Source: Plectrocnemia conspersa (lineage: Eukaryota; Arthropoda; Insecta; Trichoptera; Polycentropodidae). Taken from it: a DNA stretch of 64,000 nucleotides. Numbering within the stretch: the stretch's first letter is position 1; every line of letters starts with the position of its first letter. Below are positions 51,351 through 63,954 of this stretch, piece after piece. The position numbers were made by a program, and so were the translations under genes. Below the pieces are notes generated by a model that was not told the origin of the DNA, made no database searches, and worked only from the letters and a program-made list of their open reading frames with translations. The stretch is taken from NCBI GenBank assembly GCA_009617715.1, contig VTFK01000089.1, forward strand, positions 248,001-312,000, read 5' to 3'.

Positions 51351-52135
51351 TATAATATTGTTACACAATAATTAAAATAAGACATTATAAAACTATTATA
51401 TATATATTTATCTTATACTAGACAATTTACTTATCTTTTTACTATTTTATTACGGTGATCTTTAATATTTCATGTTAGCATACATATAACTGTTCTTATA
51501 ATGTAAGTAACATATTTACAACTATTTGAAGAATATTATCTAACATATGATTTATATATGTATTGTATTTATAATTAATAGATACATACATTGGTCTTTA
51601 ACCACATTTGTATTGAAATTAATTTATTATTTACTCTCTCTTTGTTTTAATATAAATCATTTATATTGTTTGAATAATTACTAAAACAAATGACATTTTT
51701 ATTAACATTATAGATCTATCTACTGTTTCCAAAACTCTTTAATTATATGTATATAAATACTGCTATAGTGGTATTGTTTACATCCTAGCAATTATTTATT
51801 AATAATTAATTATAATGCAGTCTCTGAGAAATATTTTTCTTTGAAGACCGTTTGTTTTTCACCCAAAATATAATATATATTAAAGCTATATTGATTTAGA
51901 AGTTAGCAGTAAAAAAATCATATAGCTGGAGTGTTTTCTTGTGACGAATTTTTATAAAGATAAAGACACATTTTCAGAATTATAATATAGAGAAGATTGC
52001 TTTCGGTATCCATTCACCTATTTAATTAGCAATTCTTAGTGTTATATCAGAGCTTACAGTGCTTAATATGTATGCGAGTTCACATATGTTAGCTTTATTG
52101 AAGAGGTCAAATCCTCAAAAAATCCGCCCCAAATG
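51351..52135. other. AT-rich sequence upstream of a TATA promoter
   Basis: No coding or repeat feature was recognised. It is the presumed proximal upstream region of the promoter at 52140. Confidence 0.4.
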
Positions 52136-52139
52136 AAGT

Positions 52140-52146
52140 TATAAAG
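52140..52146 (+). promoter_or_regulatory. TATA box (TATAAAG)
   Basis: TATAAAG begins 32 bp before the A of an initiator-like ccAgta (A at 52172). This is almost ideal spacing for an RNA polymerase II start, and it is immediately followed by a GC-rich, exon-like block. Confidence 0.55.
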
Positions 52147-52327
52147 CCAAAAGAATCGGTCGGTCATCGCCAGTAGCTTCGACAGTCTTCGTCCAGAGCA
52201 GAAGCAGCAGCAGGTCGTGGAAGGAGGTCTCGGCACATAACCCAGTGGCCGAGTGACGACCGGCGGTGGTGAGTGACCAGTTGGAGAGTGACGGCGCCGA
52301 CGAGTGCACCACCCGACGACGACGATC

Positions 52328-52396
52328 ATGTCGTCGTTTGCGGCGTCGTACTTCACCATCGCGCCGTGTGATTTAGTGCCCGTTGTTTATTGTTAA
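52328..52396 (+). CDS. Short ORF (22 aa) in candidate leader exon
   Basis: ATG 52328 to TAA encodes MSSFAASYFTIAPCDLV plus five residues. It lies in the GC-rich leader about 160 nt from the predicted start site. The context gacgatcATGt is moderate. It could be an upstream ORF controlling translation of a downstream cistron, or it could be chance. No family was recognised. Confidence 0.25.
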   Translation: MSSFAASYFTIAPCDLVPVVYC

Positions 52397-52435
52397 CGCT
52401 GACAATATACTCATCATAATATATACCGGTGCCGG

Positions 52436-52552
52436 ATGCGAACCGTCGTCACTGGCACGCCGACGACCACCGGGTGGTCGACGTCGGCGTCGAGGAAACC
52501 TACCCAGAGCTACTTCCCTGAACTACCCTACGCTGCTGCTCCATTGACTTGA
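52436..52552 (+). CDS. Short ORF (38 aa) in candidate leader exon
   Basis: ATG 52436 to TGA encodes a Thr/Ser/Pro-rich peptide (MRTVVTGTPTTTGW ... YFPELPYAAAPLT). Its start lies 39 nt after the stop of the 22-aa ORF. It is either a second upstream ORF or a small protein. No similarity was recognised. Confidence 0.25.
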   Translation: MRTVVTGTPTTTGWSTSASRKPTQSYFPELPYAAAPLT

Positions 52553-52582
52553 TAATTTTTAACTCGGAAGATATCATATAAA

Positions 52583-53159
52583 GGTATATATTTGTTTTAT
52601 AGTTAATTTTGTCCTGTAAATAAATGCATACTGAGGCATATTGTCTCTAAAATAGACTCCAATATTGATCCTAGATTATTATTAAAATAAATATATTTGG
52701 TTAAAATTAAGTCCACGTTTAGACCTTTCCATAAAATCATCTTATTCAAATAGGTTTCAGAAGCAACAGACAATATTGTATTGGAGGTATATAGCAAGAA
52801 AAGCTTTCAAAAAAATACATATAAACATACAAACTAAAATTAAAATGTACCTTGTATATAATAAAAGGCTAGTAGGGTTGTCTTTGTATCTTTATAAAGT
52901 GCTTTAGTCATTAGAAACTTGAAGTTTTTTTGCCCCCCTTAAATTTGGTCAGAAAAATGCATGTCATTTAATAAAATACTAGGAATCTTAATGAAATAGA
53001 ATTATTAAATAAACGACCACTGACCCACTAACTTTTGCCTTTACTCTAAAAAAAGCTGAGATGACGTTCTTGATTTTAGATTATTTTCCAGAATTTCTTG
53101 GATTATCCCTCTGAGAAAATTAAAAAAAAATTTTTTTTTAAATATTAAATTTATGTGAA
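52583..53159. other. AT-rich sequence with family A fragment
   Basis: Segment 52940-53060 (catttaataaaatactagga and acgaccactgacccactaac) matches 59570-59650, showing that the family A/foldback repeat extends this far. No gene was recognised. Confidence 0.45.
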
Positions 53160-53405
53160 ACTATATCGGAATGCATTTTCATGTTTATTTTGGTAAAGTT
53201 ATATTTTCACTAGTAAATTCCAAACACATTTTCACCAGTAGATATATATTTCTACTAGCGAAAATTTGCTGTAAAATTTAAACATCGTTATTATGACGTT
53301 TAAATGTATATTTTTTAGTGAAGACACGATTTTATTGCTTTTGACGTGGATTTTTGACTTCTGAGAAGTGATAATTTTTTTACGCTCTCCTATCGGGCAA
53401 ATCAA
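53160..53405 (+). repeat. Dispersed repeat family A with a foldback half-arm
   Basis: A family A unit (accagtagatatatatttc, actagcgaaaatttgctgt) is followed by the foldback arm gattttattgcttttgacg, tggatttttgacttctgaga at 53330-53375. The same order is found at 58810-59400. Confidence 0.72.
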
Positions 53406-55570
53406 AATAGCACTTAAAGTATAAAGTCAGCTTAATAATTGCTTTCCTGATTCCAACATCATAAAATATTCGTACTTTTTTTGGCACCCAACGCGCGCAG
53501 AGTTTCCAAGAGCAGAACATTTAGTGTGCCGTTTTATAAAGAACAGATTGATTGATTCATGATATTTTTTTGGATCATAAAATACGCGTGAAAACGATGT
53601 TTTTCTTTATTTTTTGAACGAGTTCTTCAGTAACAATGAATGCCTTTCAATACAACACTTTAAAGCTAGACTATAAACGTTACTTTTTTTTTATATTAAT
53701 TAAAAATACATTTAATACTTGATAACTCTTTAGATTTAAATGAAATCTCTCTAGGTATATTATAATGTATTTATGGTCTAATATAAATTAATATGGTAGT
53801 AATAATTCAGTAAATTATATTTTAATAAAATATCAGTTTTACTACATATTCACACTTTTAGCACTTTTCTCTTTTTAATTAAAAAGCTTTAAATAATAAT
53901 CTAAGTTGATTGACATTTTTATATTATTATATATAAAATGTGGTTAAACTGATTTTGATTGTTAATGTATTTTTTTAAAACAACTTTGACCAAAAATTTA
54001 TGAAACATGAGTTTAGTCAAGTATATCTATTGATGAAAATTATAAATCTTAGTCTTAGTTTTTACAATGGTATTTAGTAAAAATATAGAATGGTTTTATT
54101 TACATAATCAAATATATTGGTATAAATACTGATTCACTAAAAAGCTTTTAGTCAAAATATAGTTAATTTTTATCGTATGTACAAGAATTACGTATTCAAT
54201 CAGATTTTTTTTCAATATTTCTTCATTACTGCCGCAATATAATCTTACATCATTAAACAATATTAGCCCAAGAATTACAATTATTTGCTTTTGGATTTTT
54301 TTTCGCTCATCATTACAATTACATATCCCAAATCCAACTGTTGTGTAATGAAAGTATTTTTGTTGAGTCATTATAGGCAGTAATTGCGAAGTAAAATATG
54401 TTGCAAACGTTTATTATAAATAAAACTAAGATGGTCAAGGTTCTTAATAATTATTTTATTATACGCAATACTAAAATTTGTGTAAGAAGAAAATAAGTAT
54501 TCTTAATATGAATTATTTAATACAATGTTAAGATGCAGCATTCCTCTCCCTTTCGACTTGAAAACTTCTGCTTACCTTATAAAGAAAGAAGTATCTCGAC
54601 ATTATACCATCTTTAATTCTTCACTGCTTACTGGACCATATATGATGAAAATCTTATTTAACAGTTGCTGCTACAAAAAATCATTAATTCGCGGTTAAAA
54701 TCATCGGAATCAAAACCAATATTAAAAGACATCTACAATAAAATCTTTAATTAAACTAATTAATCGATCGTGGTTAAGTTTAATGCTTCAGTCGAGACCT
54801 CACAAATCCAACTTTGGTATCGCAATTTCCGTATAAAGGCAATTAAAATTTAATTTAGTCATATATTGACGTTACTATCCTAATTTTGTGGTTAGTTTGC
54901 ATGTCTGACCCAGAATTCTCGAATACTAGAGCGCCAATTTTTTTTTAATCCATTCCAAGTTAACGATCAAATTGCGCATGTTTGTACTGTTACACAAGAT
55001 TACTATAATCGCATCGTTATTACATTTTTTATCGACCGCATTGAAGGATATCAATGAATGAGTCATCCTCAGAGTTTATCGACACGAATACACGATTCCA
55101 GGATGTCTTCGAGACCTACTTACCCCCAGGTTTCATCCAGCCTTGTTCTCGGTGTACTTGATTACCTGGCCGCGATATAACCGGTAACCTGTGTCGTCTG
55201 AGCGAAGTTAACTCATTATTTTTAACACTTATGTAACCAATAACACTTCGCATCCATGCTTGCGATGGAAATGCATGTTTTCTTATTTAATCTTATGGTG
55301 TTATCGATTAAGAACTTCTCTGCTTACTTGAGATCATTGTACAAAGATCAATAATAAAATCATAATGCTACTTGTAGAGATTACAACTCATCAACTTACT
55401 ATACAATGCAATGGTTTACTAGTGATTAATTAATATTATATGTGAGATTTGCGATACTGTGACAAGCGTTTCTAGATATGACAGATGATTACATTTGTAC
55501 ATAACTGATGTGATCATCTGTCATATTCAGAAGAATTTTTCAACAGGATAATACTAACTGATATAAATCA
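53406..55570. other. AT-rich sequence, one less AT-rich block
   Basis: The block 55030-55200 is less AT-rich and holds a 35-codon frame starting at ATG 55054, an AP-1 site TGAGTCA at 55059-55065, and several palindromic bits. It is not assigned. The rest has no recognised feature. Confidence 0.4.
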
Positions 55571-55803
55571 TATCGATGGCTTAAAGTATAAAATTGCTAA
55601 TTCTATATTTGACAACTTTACAGATGATAAAAAAAATTAGGAAAATAAAACAATATCTTAATTTTCTTGATATTAAATTTTGGTGTTTAATTGGAGATTT
55701 TGGAAATAGCAATTTTTTGAGCATGTGTATTTCGATTAAAGGTACAAGATGACATTTAAATCCAAAAGTGTAGTTAGCAAATTTATACCTTAAGTTATCG
55801 ATA
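55571..55803. mobile_element. TA-flanked MITE, copy 2
   Basis: Same family as 51098-51350. The left end tcgatggcttaaagtataaa is mirrored by tttataccttaagttatcga, and TA borders both sides. It shares the interior phrase gagcatgtgtatttcgatta. Confidence 0.84.
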
Positions 55804-57924
55804 TGTACCTCTTATATGCTGTATTAATACTATCACAAAAAATATTTATACAATGTAGAATGCTTTGCAATTGGAATATATAATATATTGATAAATTTGC
55901 TTCAAAAACGACATACTTTAAAAAATATATAGTGTCGAATTGTAAATATTGCAAAAAAACACTTTTACAAAAGTAGACTCTAAAATTTAAGTAAAATTAT
56001 AGTTTATTACATTTTATATTATTTTATTGCTACCTCTGACAAGTTAAAATTATTATATAAGAAACCCAACTAATAATACTATTTTGTCACAAAGATTCAA
56101 TGATGTTAATGTAAATTTATGCTCTTGATTCTAAATATAATATAATCATTATTTTTTATTTAATATTTTTGATAAAGTTAATTTTATTTAATGACAAAAA
56201 AATATGGTGTCGTACACAAGCCATAAAAAATAAAATATCATTGCAAACAATTATTAATAGCAATCGATTCCACAATACATATGTATGTTACTACAAGCAG
56301 TATTGTTCATTTAAATAGTATTTCGAAAAAACAGCATAACATATTTTTTAAAACCCAAATATTAGCATCCAGCTAAAGAGATATAAACTACATAATTAAG
56401 TACTATAATATATAGTAATGTAAATAATTATAAAACTAGAAGTAAATATAATACAATAGTCAGTCTAGTCAAAAATTATATACTAAATATGTAAAAAATG
56501 CACTATAGGCGGTTAATTTTAAGAATAAAAAATAACAGTATATGTGTATGATATAATAATCTTCGCAAATAAATAAAAAAAATTACAAGGCAACCTCTTA
56601 AAAACTGATAAAAACAGTTTATATATAAATTTATGTATCTTAACTAAGGATTTTTGCAAAAACTTCTTAAAAATAAAAGGATTGAATTTATTTGCTTGTT
56701 GATATCTATAGCATTAACTTTACCTAATATTTTTTTATTGACTCTTACTTTATTGTTCTGATAAACTGCATTATCTCATTACTAAGACAATTTTATAGAT
56801 TTCGTAGATAACAGCATTAATTCTACTTACTATAATCAATCGGAAGATTATCATCAAACATATGCTCGATTGACAAGAATGCCAAATATTTCTCACACTA
56901 CGACTCGTTCGATGGTCGATAATTTTTTATTGCATATTTAATTATGATAGGGAAAAAATAAAAAAAGTTTGACGTGTGTTACATTAGCGATTCTCGGTTG
57001 TGAGTTCGCAAAAGTTCCGTTATTTTTATTCATACATACATATATTACATTAAGGAGCGCACAAGAATACGACACTAGCTTTATAAAGGTTACTTAAAAT
57101 ATTGTACATCCTGCCCTGAATACCTTGCGGTGTACAGGTGAATTTATGAAGCATTTTTGGAACAACTCGCAAAAGTTGGTCGACAAGATGAATTTCATCT
57201 CGAAACCCAATTATCACAAGAACGCGCATCGAAGATTTTATTTTATTTATATCTTGTAGGTTGCATTTTTTCTGCTATTATCAGATTTTATTTATCCATT
57301 ATATAAATTGCCCTTGATTCTTTATATAAAATGCCTCTAGTTGTATTTTAATTCTAGATCCGTTTCTAAAATTGGCACGTTTGATTTCCTACGTATGTCG
57401 AATACAAAAAAGAACGACGAATGACCTGCATGAAGTGTTAATGCTTCATACATAATAATGGTTTACCATTTTTTAAGCTGGCTGTCTCTTTAGCGGCAAG
57501 TTCCTGAATTTGCAAATTTCGTTAAAAATTAAAAGCATGCGTGGATAATTAGTCTTTTGTTGGATGAGTACGTCACTCAGCCCAGTTTGACCTGTTGCGA
57601 ATACAGTTACGTCGGGACCGGAACGAATTATACTACGGTGGAAGAAATGTCCCGTCTGATTGATAGTCAAATATATTCATGCGAAAATGACTAGGTGCTC
57701 ATACTCGTAACGCTTAACAGCGCTTACTTGAAATTATAGATGAAAAGGCATTCTTTTGTTATAAATGATTAAACTGTAATGTATACAGCTATGCATGTTT
57801 AAGAGAAAAATAAAAGGTTATTTTCAAGTAAGGAAACACAATATTAGGTGCCTACAAATGTATGAATTATAATGTCTATATTTGGCTAGACATGTGTATG
57901 TATATTATTATTCATTTATTTGTT
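55804..57924. other. AT-rich sequence, no gene recognised
   Basis: A stretch around 57430-57700 is less AT-rich, with a 65-codon minus-strand frame lacking recognisable similarity. It may be a decayed element. Nothing else was recognised. Confidence 0.4.
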
Positions 57925-58262
57925 ATAAATCTTCTATCGCAACATGATAAACATTAGCACAATGCTTTATTACGGTGTAAAATCAAGCAGCAACTACAAA
58001 GCTACTACTAGCATGAAGCACCAAACTGAAATAAAAGTCTGTAATTAGCGACGATTTTAATAAATGTAATGCACAACCAATTTTAATTATTTATCACGTT
58101 ATTAATCCGTGAAATTAGGAAAATCTACGAAAACCTAATCTGTTATGATCAATCAGAATTATAGATATTATATAAAAATCACTGATTCTAAATAAATTAA
58201 ATAACGCCAGTGTCCATATATTATTCGAACTTAAGTCTTTCAAATATTAGTCACCGACTTAC
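57925..58262 (-). mobile_element. tRNA-derived SINE, copy 2
   Basis: The minus-strand head has cttaagttcgaataat (B-box-like) preceded by gtcggtgactaa (A-box-like). The body aligns with 17095-17465, including the attctgattgatcataac segment, and the 3' end has gctaatgtttatcatgttgc. Divergence between copies is considerable. Confidence 0.68.
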
Positions 58263-58559
58263 ATTATTATGACCATTTATTATGATTTCTTCGTGATATA
58301 TATTTGGAAAGTGTAGAAAATATTTCTAAGCATTTTATTTAACCTCGTGTCTATTCTCTATTTAAGCACCCAGCGCGCGCATGTGTTCCTAATGTCTATT
58401 ATTTTGTTAATCATTTTATAAATAACAGTTATTATCTATTGATCGTTTTGAATTTTCATTATAAAATAAATTTTAATGAACCTTATCAACCTTTATTCAT
58501 GAAAGTCTCATCTTCCTACCTTAAATTCACAACACTACTTAGTCTCATAATACTACTTG

Positions 58560-59660
58560 TTTATAATAGCATTATCATCCTAATGAAATCTAAATATTAA
58601 GAATAGTTAAAAATAGCTGAAATGACGTTTCTGATATACGTATATGTAAATAAATATATTACTATCTGGAGTACCTCAAAACAGTAAAAGATCGACCACC
58701 GTACATGTACGGCGATACCTCTCAAAGGAAATATTAAAATAAGCTGAAATGATCCCTCAAAGAAAATCTAAAAAAACAGTTTCGAATCTATCCCGAATAT
58801 ATTTTTTAAAATGTCATTTCAGTGAATTTATATCGGAATACATGTTTACCGGTAGATACATATATTTTTACTAGTGAAAATATATTTTATTTGGCAGATC
58901 TAGTAAAATTATATGATTTCAACTTTTTCATATGTAGTAACATATATTTTTATATACATACATATCATTATTTATTTACATGCAAAGTAACAAAACCCAA
59001 CATGACCAAAATAAAGTACTTAAACATTATTTGACAGTTGCAAAGTTTTTAGAACTTTCATTATGTCAAGTCCAAAAAATAAACTAAACAAACTCATCTC
59101 TCAGGGGAAAATAATCGTTCAAACAAACGTCGCATCTCGCATATTGTTTTAAAAATATGATAGCTATCCTTACCGATATTACTACGAATTTCTGATATAA
59201 AAGTGTCAGGCAAAGTATATTCAAATCGAATTTTGGTCAATAGGAGGGCGCAAAAACAATTATCACTTCTCAGAAGTCAAAAATTCACGTCAAAAGCAAT
59301 AAAATCGTGTTCGGTGCCGTTTGCAGTGCAGCTCGGTTACCGTTCCCGATTTTATTGCTTTTGACGTGGATTTTGACTTCTGAGAAGAGATAATTGTTTT
59401 TTTAGCGTTCTTCTATTGGTCAAAAATTCGGTTTTGATGTGCTTTATTCGATTCTTATTATAAGTCGTAATATTGCTGTACAAAATCTGAATAGAAGTTT
59501 CCATTGCTAATTTTATTTATTTTGACGTGGATTCTAATAAGGGAACCCTTTAATTTGTCTAAAAAATGCAGGTCATTTAATGAAATACTATGAATCTTAA
59601 TGAAATCACAATAATATAAAAAACGACCACTGACTGGCGAACTCTGAAAAATCTGAAATG
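58560..59660 (+). repeat. Longest uninterrupted copy of dispersed repeat family A plus foldback
   Basis: Contains in order: a family A unit at 58810-58920; the gcatctcgcatatt and atatgatagctatccttacc segment with the hAT empty site at 59178-59185; the palindrome at 59221-59436; and the catttaatgaaatactatga segment at 59570-59590. The order matches the interrupted copy at 2620-5385. No protein is encoded. Confidence 0.75.
59221..59436. mobile_element. Foldback palindrome (about 90-bp arms)
   Basis: The left arm runs gaattttggtcaatagga ... ttctcagaagtcaaaaattc ... acgtcaaaagcaataaaatc. The right arm is its inverted copy, with a few mismatches, around a loop of about 40 bp. Transcribed or single-stranded, it would form a long hairpin. 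Half-arms of the family recur at 32960, 34215, 34265 and 53330. Confidence 0.85.
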
Positions 59661-62600
59661 ATGTCCCTGATAGGAAAAATAAATATAAATTGATTCGGCC
59701 ATTTTAAACATACACTCAAGCAGTGTTGTTTAATGAAATCTGCCACATCATGTGGATTCTAACGAAAACTACGTGTTGGCAATTGATTAATAGGATCAGA
59801 GTTGCTGAAATGTGCATCAAAAAATGTTTGTATTATATTTTAATAATAAAAATGTGACATATCTGATATTGCTTATATGCATTTACAAATAAAGCTTAAA
59901 TCGGTGACGTAACTATAAACTATTTTCTTTCGACAGTTCTAATTAAAAGTCCTAAATAATAATTTAGCAATTTTGTAATCATAAACTTATATGATTTTCT
60001 GTGGTGGTTAAGATTTGCTTTTTTTTTCACTCTTATTTGCTGAATGATTGATTTTGTACTGCTTGAATTTATAAAAAATAACACAATAGTTTTAATAAAG
60101 ACATGTATATGTGTATATGTAAAATACAGTTTGATAACTTGTATTTTGGAAAAACCCAAGAATAACCAATGGTATGCATAAACTTATATTTTCCCCCTTT
60201 CACTATAGCGTTGTATATTTCTTGCAATTTTAGATTTATAGTATTATATGTAATTTTTAAATATAAATAATACATTTAAATTTGTTATAAATCGTATGTA
60301 ATTAATTCAGCTTTATATTAAAGAGCTTATAATATACAATAATTTAGCTCCTATTCTTAACCCTTTAAATAATGAATTAATTTAAACACGTTTTCTAATT
60401 TGTTATATAATATTATACACATGGAAGTGTGTAAATTTAACCTATTTTTTTATAATTATTTGTGTTGTTATTTATTTATTATTATTATATATTGCATTTA
60501 TAGTAAATTATAGAAAAAATCAACGTTTTATTGCTTTGATTTATCTTAATAATTTATTTTAACACTTCTATAATATTAAATTTATATTAATTATTTAATA
60601 TAAATTAATATTATAATAATAAAATTAAATATTCTTCGGCTTTTTGTGAATTTTTTTATGTATTTCATAGGCTCTTAATTTATTTGTATTATTTTTTATA
60701 GAACTCCTTTACATAAAATCAAATTTAAAAAAGTAATATATAAATATAAAGTTTTTTTATTATTTCTTCAGTTATATATATATATAAATATATAACTAAC
60801 TGGGGTACCCCATAGCAACGAAAGATCGACCACCGTACCAATAGGTGAACTTTCAGAATAAAAAAAATCAACTATAGTTTGAAAAAATTATTAAGAAGAA
60901 AATTTTACAATTAGAGTCTAGTTTACTTGTTATTATTCATTTAATTAATATTTTAATTATGTTAAAATAAAACAATTTTTTATTTTGACATAATAAAAAA
61001 ATATACATTAAACATCAAATGTTAAAAAAACTATTTTATTAATAATTATATAAAATTGAGTACACATGCTGTTCATTTTCTTACCAAATAATAAACACAA
61101 ATCAATTTCTTTTATGATAGTTTTTGAGTTTTTTGCGATTAATTTCATCGCAACGACTCCGTGTGGTCCCGACATAAATAGTTATTTTTCGTTTTATTTT
61201 TATTATCAAAGTCCGTGTTTTATAGAAATATAAATAATAAAGCAATTATCGCATTTAAGTTCACGTTACGTTATTCTTATTATATGTTTATTGTTAAATT
61301 CTATATTACACATAATATAGATAATACAAGTCGGTCTCAAGAAATCAATTAACAATGCTCCTTAACCAACAGAATGCGCAACGAAACAACAATTTATCGT
61401 AAATAAAGGTTAACCGACAAGTAGTAAAAATTAAATTGATGTTTTATTTTAAATTTAAATTAATTAGCTACAGCGATAAATATAATAAATTTCAAGTAGT
61501 AACTATTATATTGTAAATTAAATATTAAAACAAATTTCATAACGAGTTCAATAAGTCATATATATTTTTATTTTAGTTATAAGAAAGATTTGCAAACATT
61601 ATTATCATATTAATAAATAATCAAATTTCTAAACCTTTTAAACATTGAGTATCAGTTATATGTTTTAAAATCTGATTTAAATTAAAAACTCTTTTAGGCA
61701 TATCGATACAAATGATTTTCATTAACAGATTTTAAGAAGTAATTCGTAAAATATAAATTCTTTCATATATACATTAAATATCTAATATGAATATTTTTTT
61801 CTCATTATATTTTTCAATTTATGGACTACATTATATTATATTTAGTATAAAGTTTATATTAATGTTTTTTGTATTTACTATTTTATTAGTATACATGAAC
61901 ATACATACATTTACATGTATATGATAGCATTAAAAACAGTACAATATGAAGAATAGAACAATAATATTCTCATTTTTTTCCAGAAAGATTCATGAGTCAG
62001 GATCGTTTGAAAAGCATGTTACGACTCATATTTTCTCTCTTGAATTTACTTCGCGCGTTGATATCACCACAAATTCGCGGTTTGAAAATTTCAATCGATG
62101 CAACATAACATCGCTCAGAGTTCATTATTATTTTATTATCCATTGTGCGATACAAAGTTAACACTTCAAATAATCAACGACCAATTTCGCCACTCCTTAT
62201 GCGTCTTTGGTTTCAATATTATAATCTAGGACGTGCGTTAAGTACAAGCGAAAGTTAAAAGAAAAACAAGAAAGACGTGACTTGTAAATCCTTCACGATT
62301 TTCCCGTTATAAATTCAGTTCATGATCAGGGGATGCGTGAATGCCTAATTTCTATATATGTATATAAATATTCATGTATGCTAATTGCGGGTTTCAGCTG
62401 AAAGCAATTCATTAGGGCAGACCGTTGCTCTGAAATGTTACAATATTATGGTAAAATATGCGCATAACTTGTATATATACGTTTGACCCCAGCGTTTATC
62501 TTTTCATATCATAAAAGGATGATTTGGAATTCAATGGCGAATTCGACCAACTTTTCAACGCCAGTGTCCCGATTTAGATTTCCTGACATGTCATTATAAC

Positions 62601-63301
62601 AGGAATGTGCAAGTGACTGCATCTGAATATTAATCGAGCGCTGAGTTAGCGAATGCGTATTCTTGGCGCGGTTGGAAGAATAGCAGTGATTTTTTAAGTC
62701 AGATGTACTCGTTTTGATTAAACGAAATGGTTGGATTAAGGCCAAGGATGCACTTTTTTTATTTTCTATAACCCTTTCTACGCAGTTGAAATACTTAACA
62801 ATTATCTTATTGAACACATAACATAACAGTATTTAAACCTAGTTTAAAATATGCTCACCTGACCTCAGGCAATTTATTATATATTTTTTCGGTTCATTAC
62901 ATCTTATATTTTTTGCGGACATGTTACTTGCGAAGATGAGAAATGATTGACAGTATTAAAAAAAATCAGCGTGCAATAATTCTAATATTTTATAGCGAAT
63001 GTATTATAGTGTATACTTTAATCTAACTGGAAATATAGTTTAAATATATTTTAATTGCGCTCTTTATTTTTTAAATGCGTAATATATATCTATATTAAAA
63101 AAATCCCATATAATTTTATTGTCAACTTTTAACTATTTAGCTATCGATCCATGAGATTAAGATAATAATATCTAAGAATAAATATAATCATACTATTATT
63201 ATCGCTATAATTGACTTATAAACGTCATCCGTTTTTATAATCGTCCAATATATTATTCTAACAAGTAGCTTCATACTACTGCGTAAAACTCTATAATATT
63301 G
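59661..63301. other. Very AT-rich sequence, no gene recognised
   Basis: A short repeat with aaagatcgaccaccgtac at 60812-60830 is shared with 58685-58705. A 102-codon minus-strand frame at 62509-62817 has mixed composition but no recognisable domain, start context or intron support. Nothing else was identified. Confidence 0.4.
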
Positions 63302-63309
63302 ATCACTAG
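63302..63309. repeat. Left 8-bp target site duplication of hAT copy 2
   Basis: atcactag is repeated exactly at 63955-63962 beyond the other terminus. Confidence 0.93.
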
Positions 63310-63954
63310 TAGGGATTCCAATCCCGGGATCCCGGGATCCCGAACGATTTTCAATACCCGATGAGTCCCGGGATTATAAAACATAATCCCGAATTTTTTT
63401 GATTGATTGATTTATCAAGCACAATCGAATTATTATTGACAAAATCGTTATATTTCGTACACAAACTTGCGCGAGTTGCACGTGTCATCTGTTAATCTTT
63501 GAGGTGAGTCTGAACGTGCTTTTTCAGCTGCAGGCTGCTTAGGAACCAAAATCAGATCAAGGCTAAATGATGAAACGCTTGATGCTTTGATGTTACTTCG
63601 TGAGTTTTTTTCCAAAACAATGTTTTCCATTAATTGTGTCTATGAATGTACATATGTACAATCATTGTCAAAAGTTCATTTTTTATCTTCTCAAATAAAT
63701 AAATAAGACCTTCCCTTTTTTATTTTTATTATATTATTTTCTATTTTAAGTCCAAGACTAAAATTATACGTACTTTATACATTGTACGTTATAAAAAACG
63801 GATGTAAAAAAATATTGTATTATTCATTTTAAATTATTTTTATCGATAAAATAACATGAAAATTATCCCGGGACTGGTCCCGGGATCCCAGGATCGACTA
63901 ATTGCAATACCGAAATCCCGGGATCAAAATTTTGGCCCGGGATTGGAATCCCTA
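63310..63954 (+). mobile_element. Non-autonomous hAT element, copy 2 (645 bp), with 8-bp target site duplication
   Basis: Nearly identical to copy 1 but in the opposite orientation. The termini are tagggattccaatcccggg and its complement. Subterminal gggatcccggg palindromes are present at both ends. The plus strand at 63506-63625 encodes ESERAFSAAGCLGTKIRSRL, then NDETLDALMLLREF, the hAT dimerisation domain; a TGA at 63500-63502 precedes it. Flanking atcactag duplications are exact, so the insertion is young. The element needs a transposase supplied by a full-length relative. Confidence 0.95.

Larger units (their letters stand above)
52170..52582 (+). other. Candidate first exon or 5' leader with two short ORFs
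   Basis: This 0.4-kb block is GC-rich in an AT-rich region and sits directly downstream of a TATA box. It contains two complete short ORFs, described separately, and ends near catataaag|gtatat (donor GT at 52583), a plausible splice donor. The best reading is a first exon of a plus-strand gene with its main coding exons beyond the right edge. No homology was recognised, so the gene remains unnamed. Confidence 0.4.

Noticed and set aside
62509..62817. 102-codon minus-strand frame near the right end
   Set aside because: The longest frame of the region but with no domain, weak start context and AT-driven composition; left as unassigned.
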